NCBI GenBank assembly: GCA_030828385.1
Contig: JAURCS010000010.1
Location: 1-64,000, forward strand
Direction: 5' to 3'
Source of the DNA: Gammaproteobacteria bacterium
GTDB lineage: Bacteria > Pseudomonadota > Gammaproteobacteria > Pseudomonadales > Pseudohongiellaceae
Length of the DNA stretch: 64,000 bases
This document shows, piece after piece, positions 8,269-18,157 of this stretch. The notes under the pieces are model-generated. The model made no database searches and had not been told where the DNA came from. It was given only the letters and a program-made list of their open reading frames with translations. Position 1 is the stretch's first letter. The number at the start of each line of letters is the position of its first letter. The position numbers and the translations under genes were made by a program.

Positions 8269-10875
8269 TCAGGCTGTTTTGACATCCTGGATATTCTGCA
8301 GGGGAATGTTTTTGGCGTTGTCAGCACCCTGCATATACTGCTCAATTTCATTGAAATTCATATAGCGGTAAATTTCATCAGACATGGTATTCAGGCTATT
8401 CATGTAAGCCATATATTCTTCCATATTCGGGATTTTCCCCAGCGCCGAGCAGACAGCGGCCATTTCTGCCGATGCTAGAAAGACGTTGGCGCCATCACCC
8501 AGACGATTTGGGAAATTACGAGTAGAAGTTGAGACTACAGTCGATTTGGCAGCCACTCGTGCCTGATTACCCATGCACAGGGAGCAGCCTGGCATTTCTG
8601 TCCTGGCTCCGGCCTTGCCAAAAATTGAGTAATATCCTTCTTCGGTCAGTTGATGCTGATCCATTTTAGTAGGTGGTGCAATCCAAAGTCTTGTAGGCAG
8701 AGAACCATCGCCTGCAACTTGCTCCAGTACTTTGCCTGCTGCACGAAAGTTGCCAATATTAAGCATGCAGGAACCAATAAACACTTCATCAATTTTGGTT
8801 CCGGCCACTTCGGAAAGCGGTTTAACATCGTCCGGATCATTAGGGCAGGCCAACAGGGGTTCAGTAATCTCGTTCAGATCGATTTCAATAATTTCACGAT
8901 ACTCGGCATCGCTGTCGGCTTCCAGTAGCTCTGGATTGGCAACCCATTCTTCCATGGCACATGCGCGACGTTCCAGTGTCCTTGGATCGCCGTATCCTTG
9001 AGAGATCATCCAGCGTAACAAGGTAATATTGGATTTGAAATATTCGATAATCGGTTCTTTATTCAGCTTGATTGTACAACCGGCAGCGGAACGTTCTGCC
9101 GATGCATCAGACAGTTCAAAAGCTTGTTCGATTTTGAGGTCCGGCAACCCTTCTATTTCCAGAATGCGTCCAGAGTAAATATTTTTCTTACCTTTCTTTT
9201 CCACTGTGAGCAGACCTTTCTGAATAGCGGCATGGGGAATAGCATTGACCAGGTCACGCAGGGTAATTCCGGGCTGCATTTTTCCTTTAAAGCGCACCAG
9301 GACTGATTCTGGCATATCCAGCGGCATTACGCCGGTTGCGGCAGCAAAAGCAACCAGGCCAGAACCGGCAGGAAAGGAGATGCCAATGGGGAAACGGGTA
9401 TGGGAATCTCCTCCGGTACCGACGGTATCTGGTAACAACATGCGGTTAAGCCAGGAATGGATGATGCCGTCGCCTGGTCGCAGGGAAACACCACCCCGGG
9501 TCTGGATAAAGTCCGGCAAGGAATGCTGGGTATCAATATCCACAGGTTTTGGGTAGGCGGCGGTATGACAGAATGACTGCATCACCAGATCAGCGGTAAA
9601 GCCGAGGCAGGCCAGATCTTTCAATTCGTCTCTTGTCATAGGCCCGGTAGTATCCTGCGAACCTACCGTAGTCATGCGTGGCTCACAATAGGTGCCGGGA
9701 CGAATACCTTCGATGCCACAGGCTTTACCGACCATTTTTTGTGCCAGGGTGAAGCCTTTGTCACTTTCAATTGGTGCTTTGGGACGTCTGAAGCCTTCAA
9801 AAGGTCCCATTCCCAGTTTTTCTCGAGCACGTTCTGTCAGGCCACGGCCAATGATCATGGGAATACGGCCACCTGCCTGAACTTCGTCTAGCAACATGTC
9901 AGTCTTGAAATCAAAGGTGGCTATGACTTCGTCATTGCCATGCCGGGTGATTTTGCCTTCATAGGGATAGATATCAATGATATCCCCGGTTTCCATATGG
10001 CTGACGTCACATTCAATTGGTAGAGCACCGGCATCTTCCAGAGTATTAAAGAAAATAGGAGCAATCTGGCTACCAATGCAAATGCCGCCATTACGCTTAT
10101 TGGGAATATGAGGGATGTCGTCGCCCATGTGCCAGAGTACTGAATTGGCGGCGGATTTCCTTGATGAGCCGGTGCCTACAACATCTCCCACCAGGCAAAC
10201 CGGATGGCCTTTTTCTTTCAGTTCTTCAATCTGTTCCACAGCATTGGTGATACCTTCACGGGGCATTTTATACATGGCTAGTGCATGCAGAGGGATATCG
10301 GGGCGGGACCAGGCATCCGGCGCCGGGGAAAGATCATCGGTATTGGTTTCACCGGGAACCTTGAAGACGATAGTTGAGATGACTTCCGGTACTTTGGGTT
10401 TCGCCAGAAACCACTCTGCATCGGCCCATGACTGAAGCGTGCGCTTGGCATTAGCATTGCCGGCATCGGCTTTCTCAGCTACATCATGAAAGGCATCAAA
10501 CATGAGCATGGTATGGTTTAACTGGGTGGAGGCTTCTTCTCCCAACTCAGCATCATCGAGTAATTCCACCATTGTGGTGATGTTGTACCCGCCCAGCATG
10601 GTACCGAGCAGTTTTACTGCATCAAGGCTGGAGATCAGTGGAGAAGTGGCTTCACCCTTGGCTAACGCGGAAAGAAAACCGGCCTTTACATAAGCTGCTT
10701 CATCTACGCCAGCCGGGACACGGTTAGTAATCAGGTCAAGAAGAAACTCTTCTTCGCCCTTGGGCGGATTTTTAAGCAGCTCTATCAAACTGGCTGTTTG
10801 TTCAGCATCCAGGGGTTTGGGCACAATACCCAATTCGGCTCTTTCTTCCACATGGCTACGATAAGCTTCAAGCAC
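8269..10875 (-). CDS. acnB: Bifunctional aconitate hydratase 2 / 2-methylisocitrate dehydratase
   Basis: Converts citrate to isocitrate in the TCA cycle (and 2-methyl-cis-aconitate in the methylcitrate cycle) using a [4Fe-4S] cluster. The domain order is that of AcnB: HEAT-like N-terminal domain, then the swivel domain, then the cluster-binding domains. Cluster cysteines are in [10 protein letters not shown] near residue 703 and CSLCMGNQ near 762 and 765. Start placed at GTG 10875 because [13 protein letters not shown] aligns with the E. coli N-terminus and GAGGA lies 7-8 bases upstream; this gives 868 residues against 865 in E. coli. An in-frame TTG at 10908 would add 11 residues. AcnB is known to act as an RNA-binding regulator when iron is low. 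Confidence 0.97.
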   Translation of the reverse strand: MLEAYRSHVEERAELGIVPKPLDAEQTASLIELLKNPPKGEEEFLLDLITNRVPAGVDEAAYVKAGFLSALAKGEATSPLISSLDAVKLLGTMLGGYNITTMVELLDDAELGEEASTQLNHTMLMFDAFHDVAEKADAGNANAKRTLQSWADAEWFLAKPKVPEVISTIVFKVPGETNTDDLSPAPDAWSRPDIPLHALAMYKMPREGITNAVEQIEELKEKGHPVCLVGDVVGTGSSRKSAANSVLWHMGDDIPHIPNKRNGGICIGSQIAPIFFNTLEDAGALPIECDVSHMETGDIIDIYPYEGKITRHGNDEVIATFDFKTDMLLDEVQAGGRIPMIIGRGLTERAREKLGMGPFEGFRRPKAPIESDKGFTLAQKMVGKACGIEGIRPGTYCEPRMTTVGSQDTTGPMTRDELKDLACLGFTADLVMQSFCHTAAYPKPVDIDTQHSLPDFIQTRGGVSLRPGDGIIHSWLNRMLLPDTVGTGGDSHTRFPIGISFPAGSGLVAFAAATGVMPLDMPESVLVRFKGKMQPGITLRDLVNAIPHAAIQKGLLTVEKKGKKNIYSGRILEIEGLPDLKIEQAFELSDASAERSAAGCTIKLNKEPIIEYFKSNITLLRWMISQGYGDPRTLERRACAMEEWVANPELLEADSDAEYREIIEIDLNEITEPLLACPNDPDDVKPLSEVAGTKIDEVFIGSCMLNIGNFRAAGKVLEQVAGDGSLPTRLWIAPPTKMDQHQLTEEGYYSIFGKAGARTEMPGCSLCMGNQARVAAKSTVVSTSTRNFPNRLGDGANVFLASAEMAAVCSALGKIPNMEEYMAYMNSLNTMSDEIYRYMNFNEIEQYMQGADNAKNIPLQNIQDVKTA

Positions 10876-11012
10876 TTCTGATTCCTCATGAATTGGTGAG
10901 TGGGGCAATATAACCAGATCTCATTCTGGCCCATAAATGCGGACAGAAATTTTACTCGATATGCCCGTTAAAGACTAGGTCAGCACTTCTTGAAGCGTTA
11001 CAATTGATTTCA

Positions 11013-11459
11013 ATGAATACTGTAAAAACCCCTTGTATAGGCATCTGTTCAACCACCTCATTTGGTGACAGGATTTGTCGAGGCTGCAAACGTTTTGGCT
11101 TTGAAGTCATCAACTGGAATCAATACAGTGAGCAGGAAAAGCGTGCTGTGTTAACCAGAATTGACCAGCTTACCAGTCAACGAATTGCCACACGCTTCCG
11201 TATATTCTCAGTAGAGAAATTGCAGCAGGCCCTTGATGATTATCGTTTTTTTTATGATCGGCAGATGTCGCCTTACTGCTGGCTACATAATTTGCTGCAA
11301 AAGCGGCTATACCGAATAAACAGCCTGTCAGAGCTGGGAGTTGAATTGATGCCTGACTATGTCGACGTTCCTGTGCAACAGCTGTTACAGGACATTAATG
11401 AAGAATTATTTACCCTGAGCGAAGCGCATTTTGAAAGGTACTTTAATAATTTCAGATAG
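11013..11459 (+). CDS. DUF1289 domain protein
   Basis: Small cytoplasmic protein with an N-terminal DUF1289 region: TPCIGIC followed by CRGCKRFGFEVINW, in which four closely spaced cysteines (CIGIC and CRGC) probably bind a metal, and the usual WNQYSEQEKRAVLTRI stretch. The C-terminal 90 residues are helical and not part of the core family. Function is unknown. ATG 11013 is preferred over TTG 11004, although neither has a good ribosome-binding site. It is divergent from acnB with about 140 bases between the starts, and it is followed closely by the NHL-repeat gene, whose start lies 34 bases after the stop. Confidence 0.8.
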   Translation: MNTVKTPCIGICSTTSFGDRICRGCKRFGFEVINWNQYSEQEKRAVLTRIDQLTSQRIATRFRIFSVEKLQQALDDYRFFYDRQMSPYCWLHNLLQKRLYRINSLSELGVELMPDYVDVPVQQLLQDINEELFTLSEAHFERYFNNFR

Positions 11460-11493
11460 TGCCAGTTTTGGCAGACAGGAAAGGAGAAGGTGG

Positions 11494-12612
11494 GTGAGCA
11501 GGAATTTAGTTCAGAGTTTATTTGTACTCCTGATTTTACAATCTGGATTAGCGCAATCTCAATCAGCATACCAGGTAGATGCTGATTGGCCAGCAATGCT
11601 GCCAGATTCACAAATTATCGGTCAGGTAGCTGGAATAGCTGTCGATGACAATGATTCAGTCTGGGTGTTACACCGGCCAAAATCACTGAGTAATGATGAA
11701 AAGGGGCTGGTACTGAATCCGCCCATATCGCTTTGCTGCAAGCCGGCTCCTTCTGTACTGCATTTCAGCGCTAATGGGGAATTACTTGATGCCTGGGGAG
11801 GCCCTACCTGGGATCAGACAAATCAGCAATGGCTACAATCTGAATCAGACTGGCCCATGACGGAGCACGGTATTTTCGTGGATAGCGAAGGGTTTGTATG
11901 GATAGGTGGTAATCAGGACGAGGGTGGTCAGCATATAGTCGTGAAATACAGCGCAGAGGGCAGGCATCTGCTGACAATTGGAATTCCCGGAGAAACGGCA
12001 GGTAGTAATGATACCGCGAGGTTGGGCAGACCCTCGGACATCGCCGTTGATATCAGTACCAGGGAAGTTTTTATTGCTGATGGCTATGGTAATCGCCGTA
12101 TTGCGGTTTTTAACAGTGATAGCGGTGACTACAAGCGCCATTGGGGAGCTTATGGCAACAGGCCGGATGACAGTTTGTTATCTGCCTATTCAGGGCTGGA
12201 TGCCCCGTCACAACAGTTTCGGGGTCCCGTTCATGCCGTGGTTATTGGACCGGATGACAGACTTTATGTTGCTGACAGAACTGGTAATCGAATTCAGGTT
12301 TTTGAAAAGGATGGTACGTTTGTAAAAGAAGCATTACTTGCTCCAATGACATTGGGTAATGGCGCGGTCTGGGATATTGCCATATCCCCCCTGGAAAATT
12401 TCCGATGGCTTTTTATTGCCGATGGAACCAATCGAAAAATCTGGCGTCTTGAAAGAGAGTCATTGGAGGTGAAAGATAGTTTTGGCCAGGGGGGGCGTCA
12501 GGCAGGACAGTTTGACTGGGTACATAATGTCGCTGTGGACTCCCAGGGCAACCTCTATACATCAGAGGTCAATAATGGCCGTCGAATACAAAAATTCAGT
12601 CCTGCGCGTTAA
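11494..12612 (+). CDS. Exported NHL-repeat beta-propeller protein
   Basis: Secreted protein of about 372 residues. GTG 11494 is chosen because AAGGAG lies 7 bases upstream and it yields a clean signal peptide (hydrophobic FVLLILQSGLA ending near AQSQS). An ORF-extending ATG at 11431 would overlap the DUF1289 gene and add a polar stretch before the signal. The mature part contains several NHL-type blades, visible as repeated patterns such as PSDIAVD...VFIADGYGNRRIAVF, LYVADRTGNRIQVF and NVAVDSQGNLYTSEVNNGRRIQKF. Such propellers usually serve as scaffolds, and some are lyases or binding proteins; no catalytic site is visible. It heads a run of four exported-protein genes, which suggests a common envelope role. 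Confidence 0.85.
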   Translation: MSRNLVQSLFVLLILQSGLAQSQSAYQVDADWPAMLPDSQIIGQVAGIAVDDNDSVWVLHRPKSLSNDEKGLVLNPPISLCCKPAPSVLHFSANGELLDAWGGPTWDQTNQQWLQSESDWPMTEHGIFVDSEGFVWIGGNQDEGGQHIVVKYSAEGRHLLTIGIPGETAGSNDTARLGRPSDIAVDISTREVFIADGYGNRRIAVFNSDSGDYKRHWGAYGNRPDDSLLSAYSGLDAPSQQFRGPVHAVVIGPDDRLYVADRTGNRIQVFEKDGTFVKEALLAPMTLGNGAVWDIAISPLENFRWLFIADGTNRKIWRLERESLEVKDSFGQGGRQAGQFDWVHNVAVDSQGNLYTSEVNNGRRIQKFSPAR

Positions 12613-12617
12613 GATTC

Positions 12618-12722
12618 TAAAAGTCTGGGTCAGCTGCATATTATTAGCAACGGGAAATTCTTCCTGCCCGGGTCGGGGTTCTGTAACATTCTTTCCAGAC
12701 TTGGGTATTCCATAGACTTTTA
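12618..12722 (+). repeat. Intergenic region with two mutually exclusive inverted repeats
   Basis: In the gap between the NHL gene and the next secreted-protein gene, TAAAAGTCT at 12618-12626 is a perfect complement of AGACTTTTA at 12714-12722. The overlapping AAGTCTGG at 12621-12628 is a perfect complement of CCAGACTT at 12695-12702. One 5' arm can therefore pair with either of two 3' arms. This could be a transcript-processing or attenuation structure, or chance. No long U-tract follows. Confidence 0.45.
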
Positions 12723-12763
12723 ATAATCCTCAGTTTATTCTCTTGCGTGTTAGGGGGATAAAA

Positions 12764-13588
12764 ATGATAAGAACTAACTTCATCTTAAGTCTGCTTGTGC
12801 TTGTAACGGGGCTGGTGCACGCCCAACCTGAACGCATTTCTCGAAGAGCGGATGGCTCGCCTGATATAAGTGGTATCTGGCAATCGCTGAATAATGCTAA
12901 CTGGAACCTTGAGGCTCAGGTAGCCGAGCAAGGCCCATTGGAGACACTGGGTGCCATTGGCGCTGTACCGCCCGGTCAAAGTGTTGTGACAGGTCTAACG
13001 ATTCCTTATCTTCAGGATGCACTGCGTCAACGTCAGCAAAACTATATCAACCGTCGTACTGAAGACCCTGAAGCCAAATGTTTCATGCCAGGGATTCCAC
13101 GCGCTGCTTATATTCCCCAACCTTTCCAGATATTCCAGACAGACACAGACATCATGATGGTTTATCAGTTTGCCGGAGCGGTCCGCACGATTTATATGGA
13201 TAACCATATGGAAGCGCCCATTGATAGCTGGATGGGCTGGTCAAACGGACACTGGGAAGGACAGACACTGGTTGTTGAAGTTAGCGGTTTAAACGCTAAT
13301 TGGCTCGATCGTTCAGGTAATTACTATACCAGCGCGGCGAAAATTACAGAGCGTTATACGCCATTAAGTCCATATCACTTGCACTACGAAGCAAGCATCG
13401 AAGATCCTGCGGTTTTTGAGGAAGCCTGGACAATAGAAATGCCTCTTTATCGCAGAATGGAAGAGGGTGCACGCCTGTTTGAATTCAAGTGCCCCGAATT
13501 CGCTGAGGAGATTATGTATGGCCATTTGAGCCGGGAAAATTATTTCCGTAATCTGGGAATTGATATCAATGGAGATCAGGATGAGTAA
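12764..13588 (+). CDS. Secreted protein of unknown function, paralogue of the next gene
   Basis: About 274 residues from ATG 12764, chosen because AGGGGG lies about 7 bases upstream and the product starts with a good signal peptide (MIRTNFILSLLVLVTGLVHA). An in-frame TTG at 12743 is less likely. I do not recognise an enzyme family. Features shared with the genes at 13581 and 26699 are: a cysteine after a spacer (EAKCFMPGIP), a central VRTIYMD block, GHWEGQTLVVEV, and ITERYTPLSP followed by EDPAVFEEAWTIEM, ending in a cysteine block (FEFKCPE). The DxSGIWQ motif after the signal is also typical of this kind of hypothetical protein. It overlaps the next gene by 8 bases (ATGAGTAA), so the two are translationally coupled. 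Confidence 0.8.
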   Translation: MIRTNFILSLLVLVTGLVHAQPERISRRADGSPDISGIWQSLNNANWNLEAQVAEQGPLETLGAIGAVPPGQSVVTGLTIPYLQDALRQRQQNYINRRTEDPEAKCFMPGIPRAAYIPQPFQIFQTDTDIMMVYQFAGAVRTIYMDNHMEAPIDSWMGWSNGHWEGQTLVVEVSGLNANWLDRSGNYYTSAAKITERYTPLSPYHLHYEASIEDPAVFEEAWTIEMPLYRRMEEGARLFEFKCPEFAEEIMYGHLSRENYFRNLGIDINGDQDE

Positions 13589-14579
13589 AGAGCGCTCACT
13601 TAATACCGCGATATTGGGAGGAATATTCCTGTTTTCTCTTTCCTCCTTTACTAATGCGCAGCAGGAAAGCTGGGAGATGCCCAGAACCAGTTGGGGTGAT
13701 CCGCTTATTCAGGGTTACTGGACAAATTCAACTACGGTGCCACTGCAGCGTCCGCAAGCCTTGGGGACTCAGGAATTTTATGAGCCTGAAGAGGTTGCAG
13801 AGATATTGCGTCAACGACTGGATACAGAGTATGCAAACACTGAGCGTGGCACAGCAGCCGATGTACATTACCAGTTTGATGATTACAGCATGAATAAAAC
13901 GCTAGACACAATCACCGCCAACATGCGTACATCGATTATTTTTGATCCCCCCAATGGCCGTTTGCCGGAGCCGACTAGCGACGCTCTGGCTCGGCTGGAT
14001 GAATATAATGCATGGCGCGAAGAGCACCAATGGGACAGTGCCAAGACCCGCGGTCTTTCGGAGAGATGCCTGATCTGGGGACAGGAAGGCCCACCTATAT
14101 TGCCGCTGGGCTATAACAGTACTTACCAGTTTATGCAGACTGAAGATTATGTGATTCTGCAACTGGAGATGATTCACGACGTGCGCATTATTCCGCTGGA
14201 TGGAGGGGATCCATCTGAAAACAGTTTGCCTCAATGGCTGGGTAACTCCAGGGCGCACTGGGAAGGTGATACGCTGGTGGTGGAAACCACAAGTTATTCA
14301 GGCAGAACTGATGCCAATGGCATGCGAGGGGTAAGTCTGGATACCAATACCTTTGTAGAGGAACGTTTTACCAGAATCTCTGAGTCTGAAATTAATTATG
14401 AATTCACTATCACTGATCCAACTGTCTGGAAGCAAAGCTGGTCAGGAACCTATCCCTTCAAGAAAATCGACGGGCCAATGTTTGAATATGCCTGTCATGA
14501 AGGTAATTATGGTATCGAGAATATTCTTAGTGGAAAGCGCATAGAAGAACTTGATGCAATGCAGGCAGCTAATCAATAA
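13581..14579 (+). CDS. Secreted protein of unknown function, second paralogue
   Basis: About 332 residues from ATG 13581, which sits inside the stop region of the previous gene and is preceded by GGAGATCAGG. The signal peptide runs to about SSFTNAQ. The family pattern is repeated: SERCLIWGQEGPP with a cysteine, VRIIPLD, AHWEGDTLVVETTSY, VEERFTRISESEINYEFTI and TDPTVWKQSW, then a cysteine in FEYACHEGNYG. It is longer than its neighbour because of an insertion before the first cysteine, containing repeats of Arg and Glu. Together with the upstream paralogue and the DUF6152 gene downstream it forms a tight operon. No enzymatic residues can be pointed to; a structural or ligand-binding role in the periplasm is one guess. 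Confidence 0.8.
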   Translation: MSKERSLNTAILGGIFLFSLSSFTNAQQESWEMPRTSWGDPLIQGYWTNSTTVPLQRPQALGTQEFYEPEEVAEILRQRLDTEYANTERGTAADVHYQFDDYSMNKTLDTITANMRTSIIFDPPNGRLPEPTSDALARLDEYNAWREEHQWDSAKTRGLSERCLIWGQEGPPILPLGYNSTYQFMQTEDYVILQLEMIHDVRIIPLDGGDPSENSLPQWLGNSRAHWEGDTLVVETTSYSGRTDANGMRGVSLDTNTFVEERFTRISESEINYEFTITDPTVWKQSWSGTYPFKKIDGPMFEYACHEGNYGIENILSGKRIEELDAMQAANQ

Positions 14580-14627
14580 TCAGAGCGGTCAGCGCTAAAA
14601 AGCACAACTGTTGAGGGAGTAAAGACC

Positions 14628-15020
14628 ATGATCAAGCACTTCTTTAAAGTCATGATATTAACGGGAAGTATTTATACCATTGGTGCCGAAGCACATCATG
14701 CTTTTGCACAGGAGTTCAGTGTTGACCTGCCGGTAAGCTTAAAAGGCGTTGTCACCAAGGTTGAGCTGATTAATCCGCACTCATGGATTCATATCTCGGT
14801 AACTGACGAAAACGGAGAAGAAGTCAGCTGGATGATTGAAGGGGGAAGTCCCAATTCTTTATTCAGGCAGGGTGTCACCAAGAATACCATTCCTGTTGGT
14901 GCTGAACTGGAAGTGTTTGGCTATCAGGCTCGTGACAGAACCAACAAGGCTGTAGGGCGCGATATTTCATTTGCCGATGGCACGCCACTATTTTTTCGTG
15001 GCACCCAGTTGCCCGAGTAA
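14628..15020 (+). CDS. DUF6152 family exported protein
   Basis: 130-residue exported protein. The signal peptide ends at the motif AEA, and the mature protein is predicted to begin with His-His (HHAFAQEF). Core features are LKGVVTKVELINPHSWIHISV, with the conserved NPH, and DENGEEVSWMIEGG, followed by a small beta-rich C-terminus with GxELEVFGYQARD. This matches the DUF6152 pattern. GAGGGAG upstream of ATG 14628 supports the start. It is the last gene of the four-gene exported run, 48 bases after its neighbour. An N-terminal histidine produced by signal cleavage can bind copper in other families, which makes a metal role possible but untested. A second family member lies at 26267-26677. Confidence 0.85.
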   Translation: MIKHFFKVMILTGSIYTIGAEAHHAFAQEFSVDLPVSLKGVVTKVELINPHSWIHISVTDENGEEVSWMIEGGSPNSLFRQGVTKNTIPVGAELEVFGYQARDRTNKAVGRDISFADGTPLFFRGTQLPE

Positions 15021-15033
15021 TGGCAGGGTTTCT

Positions 15034-15768
15034 TCAGATAGCAAACTCTTCCAGAGTGTAACCATCAGGGGTAATTTTCAGAGCCCAGCCGCTACTGTCC
15101 CAATCTCCCAGTACAATGCGCTTTCCATGCTCGCCATACAGGTCGAGCTCATGGATTGCCGGCCGGTGGGTATGGCCATGAATCAGGATGGATTGTCGGT
15201 TTTCAGCCAGCACCTTGGTCACTTCGGTGGGCGTAACGTCCATGATGTCAGCAGCCTTGTTGCTACTCAGATCCTTGCTTTGCTGCCGCGCCTGCGCTGC
15301 AAATGTCTGTCTTTCGGCGATAGATTTGGCTAAAAAAGCCTGTTGCCAGTCGGGGTTTCTAACCATATTACGAAAAGCCATATAGCTTTCATCCCGGGTG
15401 CAAAGTGAATCACCATGCATCAATAAATACTGCTGGTTAAAACAATTCAGCGTATAAGGTTCAGGTATAAGTACAGCCTGACTTAGCCGGCAAAACTCCT
15501 TGCCGAGTAAAAAATCCCTATTGCCATGCATGATGAAAATATCAGTGCCTGAATCAGTAAGTAAAGAAAGCTCTTTGCTCACTTGCCAGGGAAAAGCGGC
15601 GGGATCATCGTCACCGATCCAGAGGTTGAAGAAATCTCCAAGAATGAACAACTGTCGAGCAGAGTTGGCGTTTGTTTTCAGAAAAGACCTGAATGCCTCA
15701 AAGACATCAGGTCTTTCAGAAGAGAGGTGAAGGTCCGATATACAATAAATGCAATCAGTCTTCGTCAT
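15034..15768 (-). CDS. lpxH: UDP-2,3-diacylglucosamine diphosphatase
   Basis: Cleaves UDP-2,3-diacylglucosamine to lipid X and UMP, the fourth step of lipid A synthesis, at the inner face of the inner membrane. The calcineurin-like metallophosphatase motifs appear in order: [32 protein letters not shown] and HGHTHRP. Start placed at ATG 15768, giving 244 residues, because it gives [14 protein letters not shown] and fits the usual length (about 240); the ATG overlaps the end of ppiB by 14 bases, a common coupled arrangement. A further in-frame ATG at 15813 lies well inside ppiB. The downstream DUF6152 gene converges with only 13 bases between stop codons. Confidence 0.96.
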   Translation of the reverse strand: MTKTDCIYCISDLHLSSERPDVFEAFRSFLKTNANSARQLFILGDFFNLWIGDDDPAAFPWQVSKELSLLTDSGTDIFIMHGNRDFLLGKEFCRLSQAVLIPEPYTLNCFNQQYLLMHGDSLCTRDESYMAFRNMVRNPDWQQAFLAKSIAERQTFAAQARQQSKDLSSNKAADIMDVTPTEVTKVLAENRQSILIHGHTHRPAIHELDLYGEHGKRIVLGDWDSSGWALKITPDGYTLEEFAI

Positions 15769-16258
15769 CTGTGATGGTAACCGAGTTGATAACGATATCT
15801 TCTTTTGGCACATCCTGATGGCCCATCATGGAACCGGTGTCACAGCCCTTTATCTTGTTAACAATATCCATTCCTTCTGCGACTTTACCAAAAACGGCAT
15901 AGCCCCAGCCTTGAGGCGTTTTGGCAGTATGATTGAGAAAGGTATTGTCAGCGACATTAATAAAAAACTGTGCTGTGGCAGAATGTGGATCCATGGTTCT
16001 TGCCATGGCAATGGTGCCGGCATCATTGGTCAGACCATTATCCGCTTCATTCTGGATGGGTTCGCCGGATTCTTTCTGGCGCATGCCTGGCTCAAAACCG
16101 CCTCCCTGAACCATGAAGTTATCTATAACACGATGAAAAATCGTACCGTCATAGTGGCCGGAACGAGCATGATTAAGAAAGTTTTTAGCACTCAAGGGGG
16201 CTTTTTCGTGGTCTAGTTCCAGCGAGATATCTCCAGCTGAGGTATGAAGAACGATCAT
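15755..16258 (-). CDS. ppiB: Peptidyl-prolyl cis-trans isomerase B (cytosolic cyclophilin)
   Basis: Speeds up cis-trans rotation at proline bonds during protein folding. The 167-residue product has no signal peptide, as expected for PpiB rather than PpiA. Cyclophilin landmarks are present: [18 protein letters not shown] with the catalytic Arg in [14 protein letters not shown] with QFFI, and [18 protein letters not shown] lies upstream of ATG 16258. It is co-transcribed with lpxH and divergent from glnS, an order also seen in other gammaproteobacteria such as Pseudomonas. Nothing unusual is seen in the sequence. Confidence 0.96.
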   Translation of the reverse strand: MIVLHTSAGDISLELDHEKAPLSAKNFLNHARSGHYDGTIFHRVIDNFMVQGGGFEPGMRQKESGEPIQNEADNGLTNDAGTIAMARTMDPHSATAQFFINVADNTFLNHTAKTPQGWGYAVFGKVAEGMDIVNKIKGCDTGSMMGHQDVPKEDIVINSVTITDDED

Positions 16259-16383
16259 TGGGTTTCCTTCGTTTGTAGGGTTGGTTCTGGATTACTAATT
16301 TTTATCACCAATCCAGTGTAGTTAGTAAAAATGAGACGGGCTATAATAAGCCCTTTAAGCCTTATTAGAAAGTCGAACCCTGA

Positions 16384-18075
16384 ATGAATGACTCAACAAG
16401 CACACCTGAAAGTTCAACCCCATCAAATTTTATCCAGCAGATTATTCGGGAAGACCTGAAGAACCAAAAAAATGAGGGCGGTGTTCTTACCCGTTTTCCT
16501 CCGGAACCCAATGGCTATCTTCATATTGGTCATGCCAAGTCGATCTGCATTAATTTTGGTACTGCCAGGGATTTTTCAGGCCTTTGCAATCTGCGCTTTG
16601 ATGATACAAATCCGGAAAAAGAAGACATGGAATATGTTGACTCAATCAAGGAGAGCATTCGCTGGCTCGGGTTTGACTGGGAAGATCGGGAGTATTACGC
16701 GTCCAATTATTTTGACCAGCTCTTTGACTTTGCGCTAGAGCTGATTAAAAAAAACAAGGCCTATGTTTGCAGTCTAAGTCAGGAGCAGGCCCGAGAATAT
16801 CGGGGAACGCTAACAGCCCCTGGCAGGAACAGCCCGGATCGAAATCGTTCTGTAGAAGAAAACCTTGATTTGTTCGCGCGAATGAAGGCGGGTGAGTTTG
16901 ATGATGGCGCCTATACCTTGCGTGCAAAAATAGATATGGCGTCACCCAATATGAATATGCGTGACCCGGTGCTTTATCGCATTCGGCGCCTGCATCATCA
17001 CCATCGCACTGGCGACAAATGGTGCATTTATCCGATGTATGACTATACCCATTGTATTTCCGATGCCCTGGAAAATATTACGCATTCGCTTTGCACTCTG
17101 GAATTTGAGGATCATCGCCCCCTGTACGACTGGGTCCTTGACGAACTGGACGGTGTTCCCCATCCCCAGCAGATTGAATTTGCCCGGCTGAATATCAATT
17201 ATACGGTGATGAGTAAACGCAAACTCAAGCAACTGGTGGATGAAAAGCTTGTGACTGGTTGGGATGACCCAAGAATGCCAACTCTTGATGGTATGCGTCG
17301 TCGTGGTTATACCCCGGCCTCAATACGCAACTTCTGTGAGATGGTGGGGGTCACTAAATCAAATAGCGTTGTTGATGTTGGCATGCTGGAACATAGCCTG
17401 CGTGATGATCTCGATAAAAGCTCACCTAGAGCAATGTGTGTATTGCACCCGTTAAAGGTGGTTATTGAGAATGTTCCTGAAGGGCACAAAGAGGAAATGA
17501 CTCTGCCAAGGCATCCTAAAGATGAATCCATGGGGGAGAGGAAAATCTCGTTTACCAGAACGATTTACATTGATCATAACGATTTCGAAGAAGTACCGCC
17601 TCCGGGTTTTAAGCGCTTGATAGCTGGAGGTGAAGTCAGATTACGTGGTTGCTATGTCATCAAGTGTGAAGAAGTGATCAAGGATGCGGAAGGCAATATC
17701 CAGGAGCTCAGGTGCTCCTATGATGTGGCTACTCTGGGTGCCAAACCGGAAGGACGCAAGGTCAAAGGGGTGATTCACTGGGTTCCTGCAGATGAATCCA
17801 TCGATGTTGAGGTCAGGCTTTATGATCGCCTTTTCAGTCATGAAGCCCCGGACAGTGCTGAGGGTGATTATCGTGATTTTATCAATCCTGAGTCGCTCAT
17901 GGTGCTGCGCGGTTGTAAGGCAGAGCCCAGTCTTGTTAACGCTGTGGCGGAAGAACGTTTCCAATTTGAGAGGGAAGGTTATTTCTGTGTCGACAAAATT
18001 GATTCAGCGCCGCAACAACCGGTGTTTAACCTTACCGTTGGTTTGAGAGATACCTGGGCCAGGAAACAAGGCTGA
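16384..18075 (+). CDS. glnS: Glutaminyl-tRNA synthetase
   Basis: Class I aminoacyl-tRNA synthetase that charges tRNA-Gln. The product has 563 residues, close to the E. coli enzyme (about 554). The HIGH motif appears as [16 protein letters not shown] near residue 45, and the KMSKS-like motif as VMSKRKL near residue 278. The FDDTNPEKE motif used in glutamate/glutamine enzymes is present ([11 protein letters not shown]), and the C-terminal beta-barrel anticodon-binding region is complete. There is a short divergent spacer of 125 bases to ppiB. Because a real GlnRS is present, charging does not need the Glu-tRNA amidotransferase route for glutamine. Confidence 0.98.
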   Translation: MNDSTSTPESSTPSNFIQQIIREDLKNQKNEGGVLTRFPPEPNGYLHIGHAKSICINFGTARDFSGLCNLRFDDTNPEKEDMEYVDSIKESIRWLGFDWEDREYYASNYFDQLFDFALELIKKNKAYVCSLSQEQAREYRGTLTAPGRNSPDRNRSVEENLDLFARMKAGEFDDGAYTLRAKIDMASPNMNMRDPVLYRIRRLHHHHRTGDKWCIYPMYDYTHCISDALENITHSLCTLEFEDHRPLYDWVLDELDGVPHPQQIEFARLNINYTVMSKRKLKQLVDEKLVTGWDDPRMPTLDGMRRRGYTPASIRNFCEMVGVTKSNSVVDVGMLEHSLRDDLDKSSPRAMCVLHPLKVVIENVPEGHKEEMTLPRHPKDESMGERKISFTRTIYIDHNDFEEVPPPGFKRLIAGGEVRLRGCYVIKCEEVIKDAEGNIQELRCSYDVATLGAKPEGRKVKGVIHWVPADESIDVEVRLYDRLFSHEAPDSAEGDYRDFINPESLMVLRGCKAEPSLVNAVAEERFQFEREGYFCVDKIDSAPQQPVFNLTVGLRDTWARKQG

Positions 18076-18157
18076 AGACAGTCTCAACATTGTTTTATTC
18101 ATAAAAGAACAGGCAAGCAGTATTGGCGTCAATACTTAACAAGAGCAGAGTTAAATC

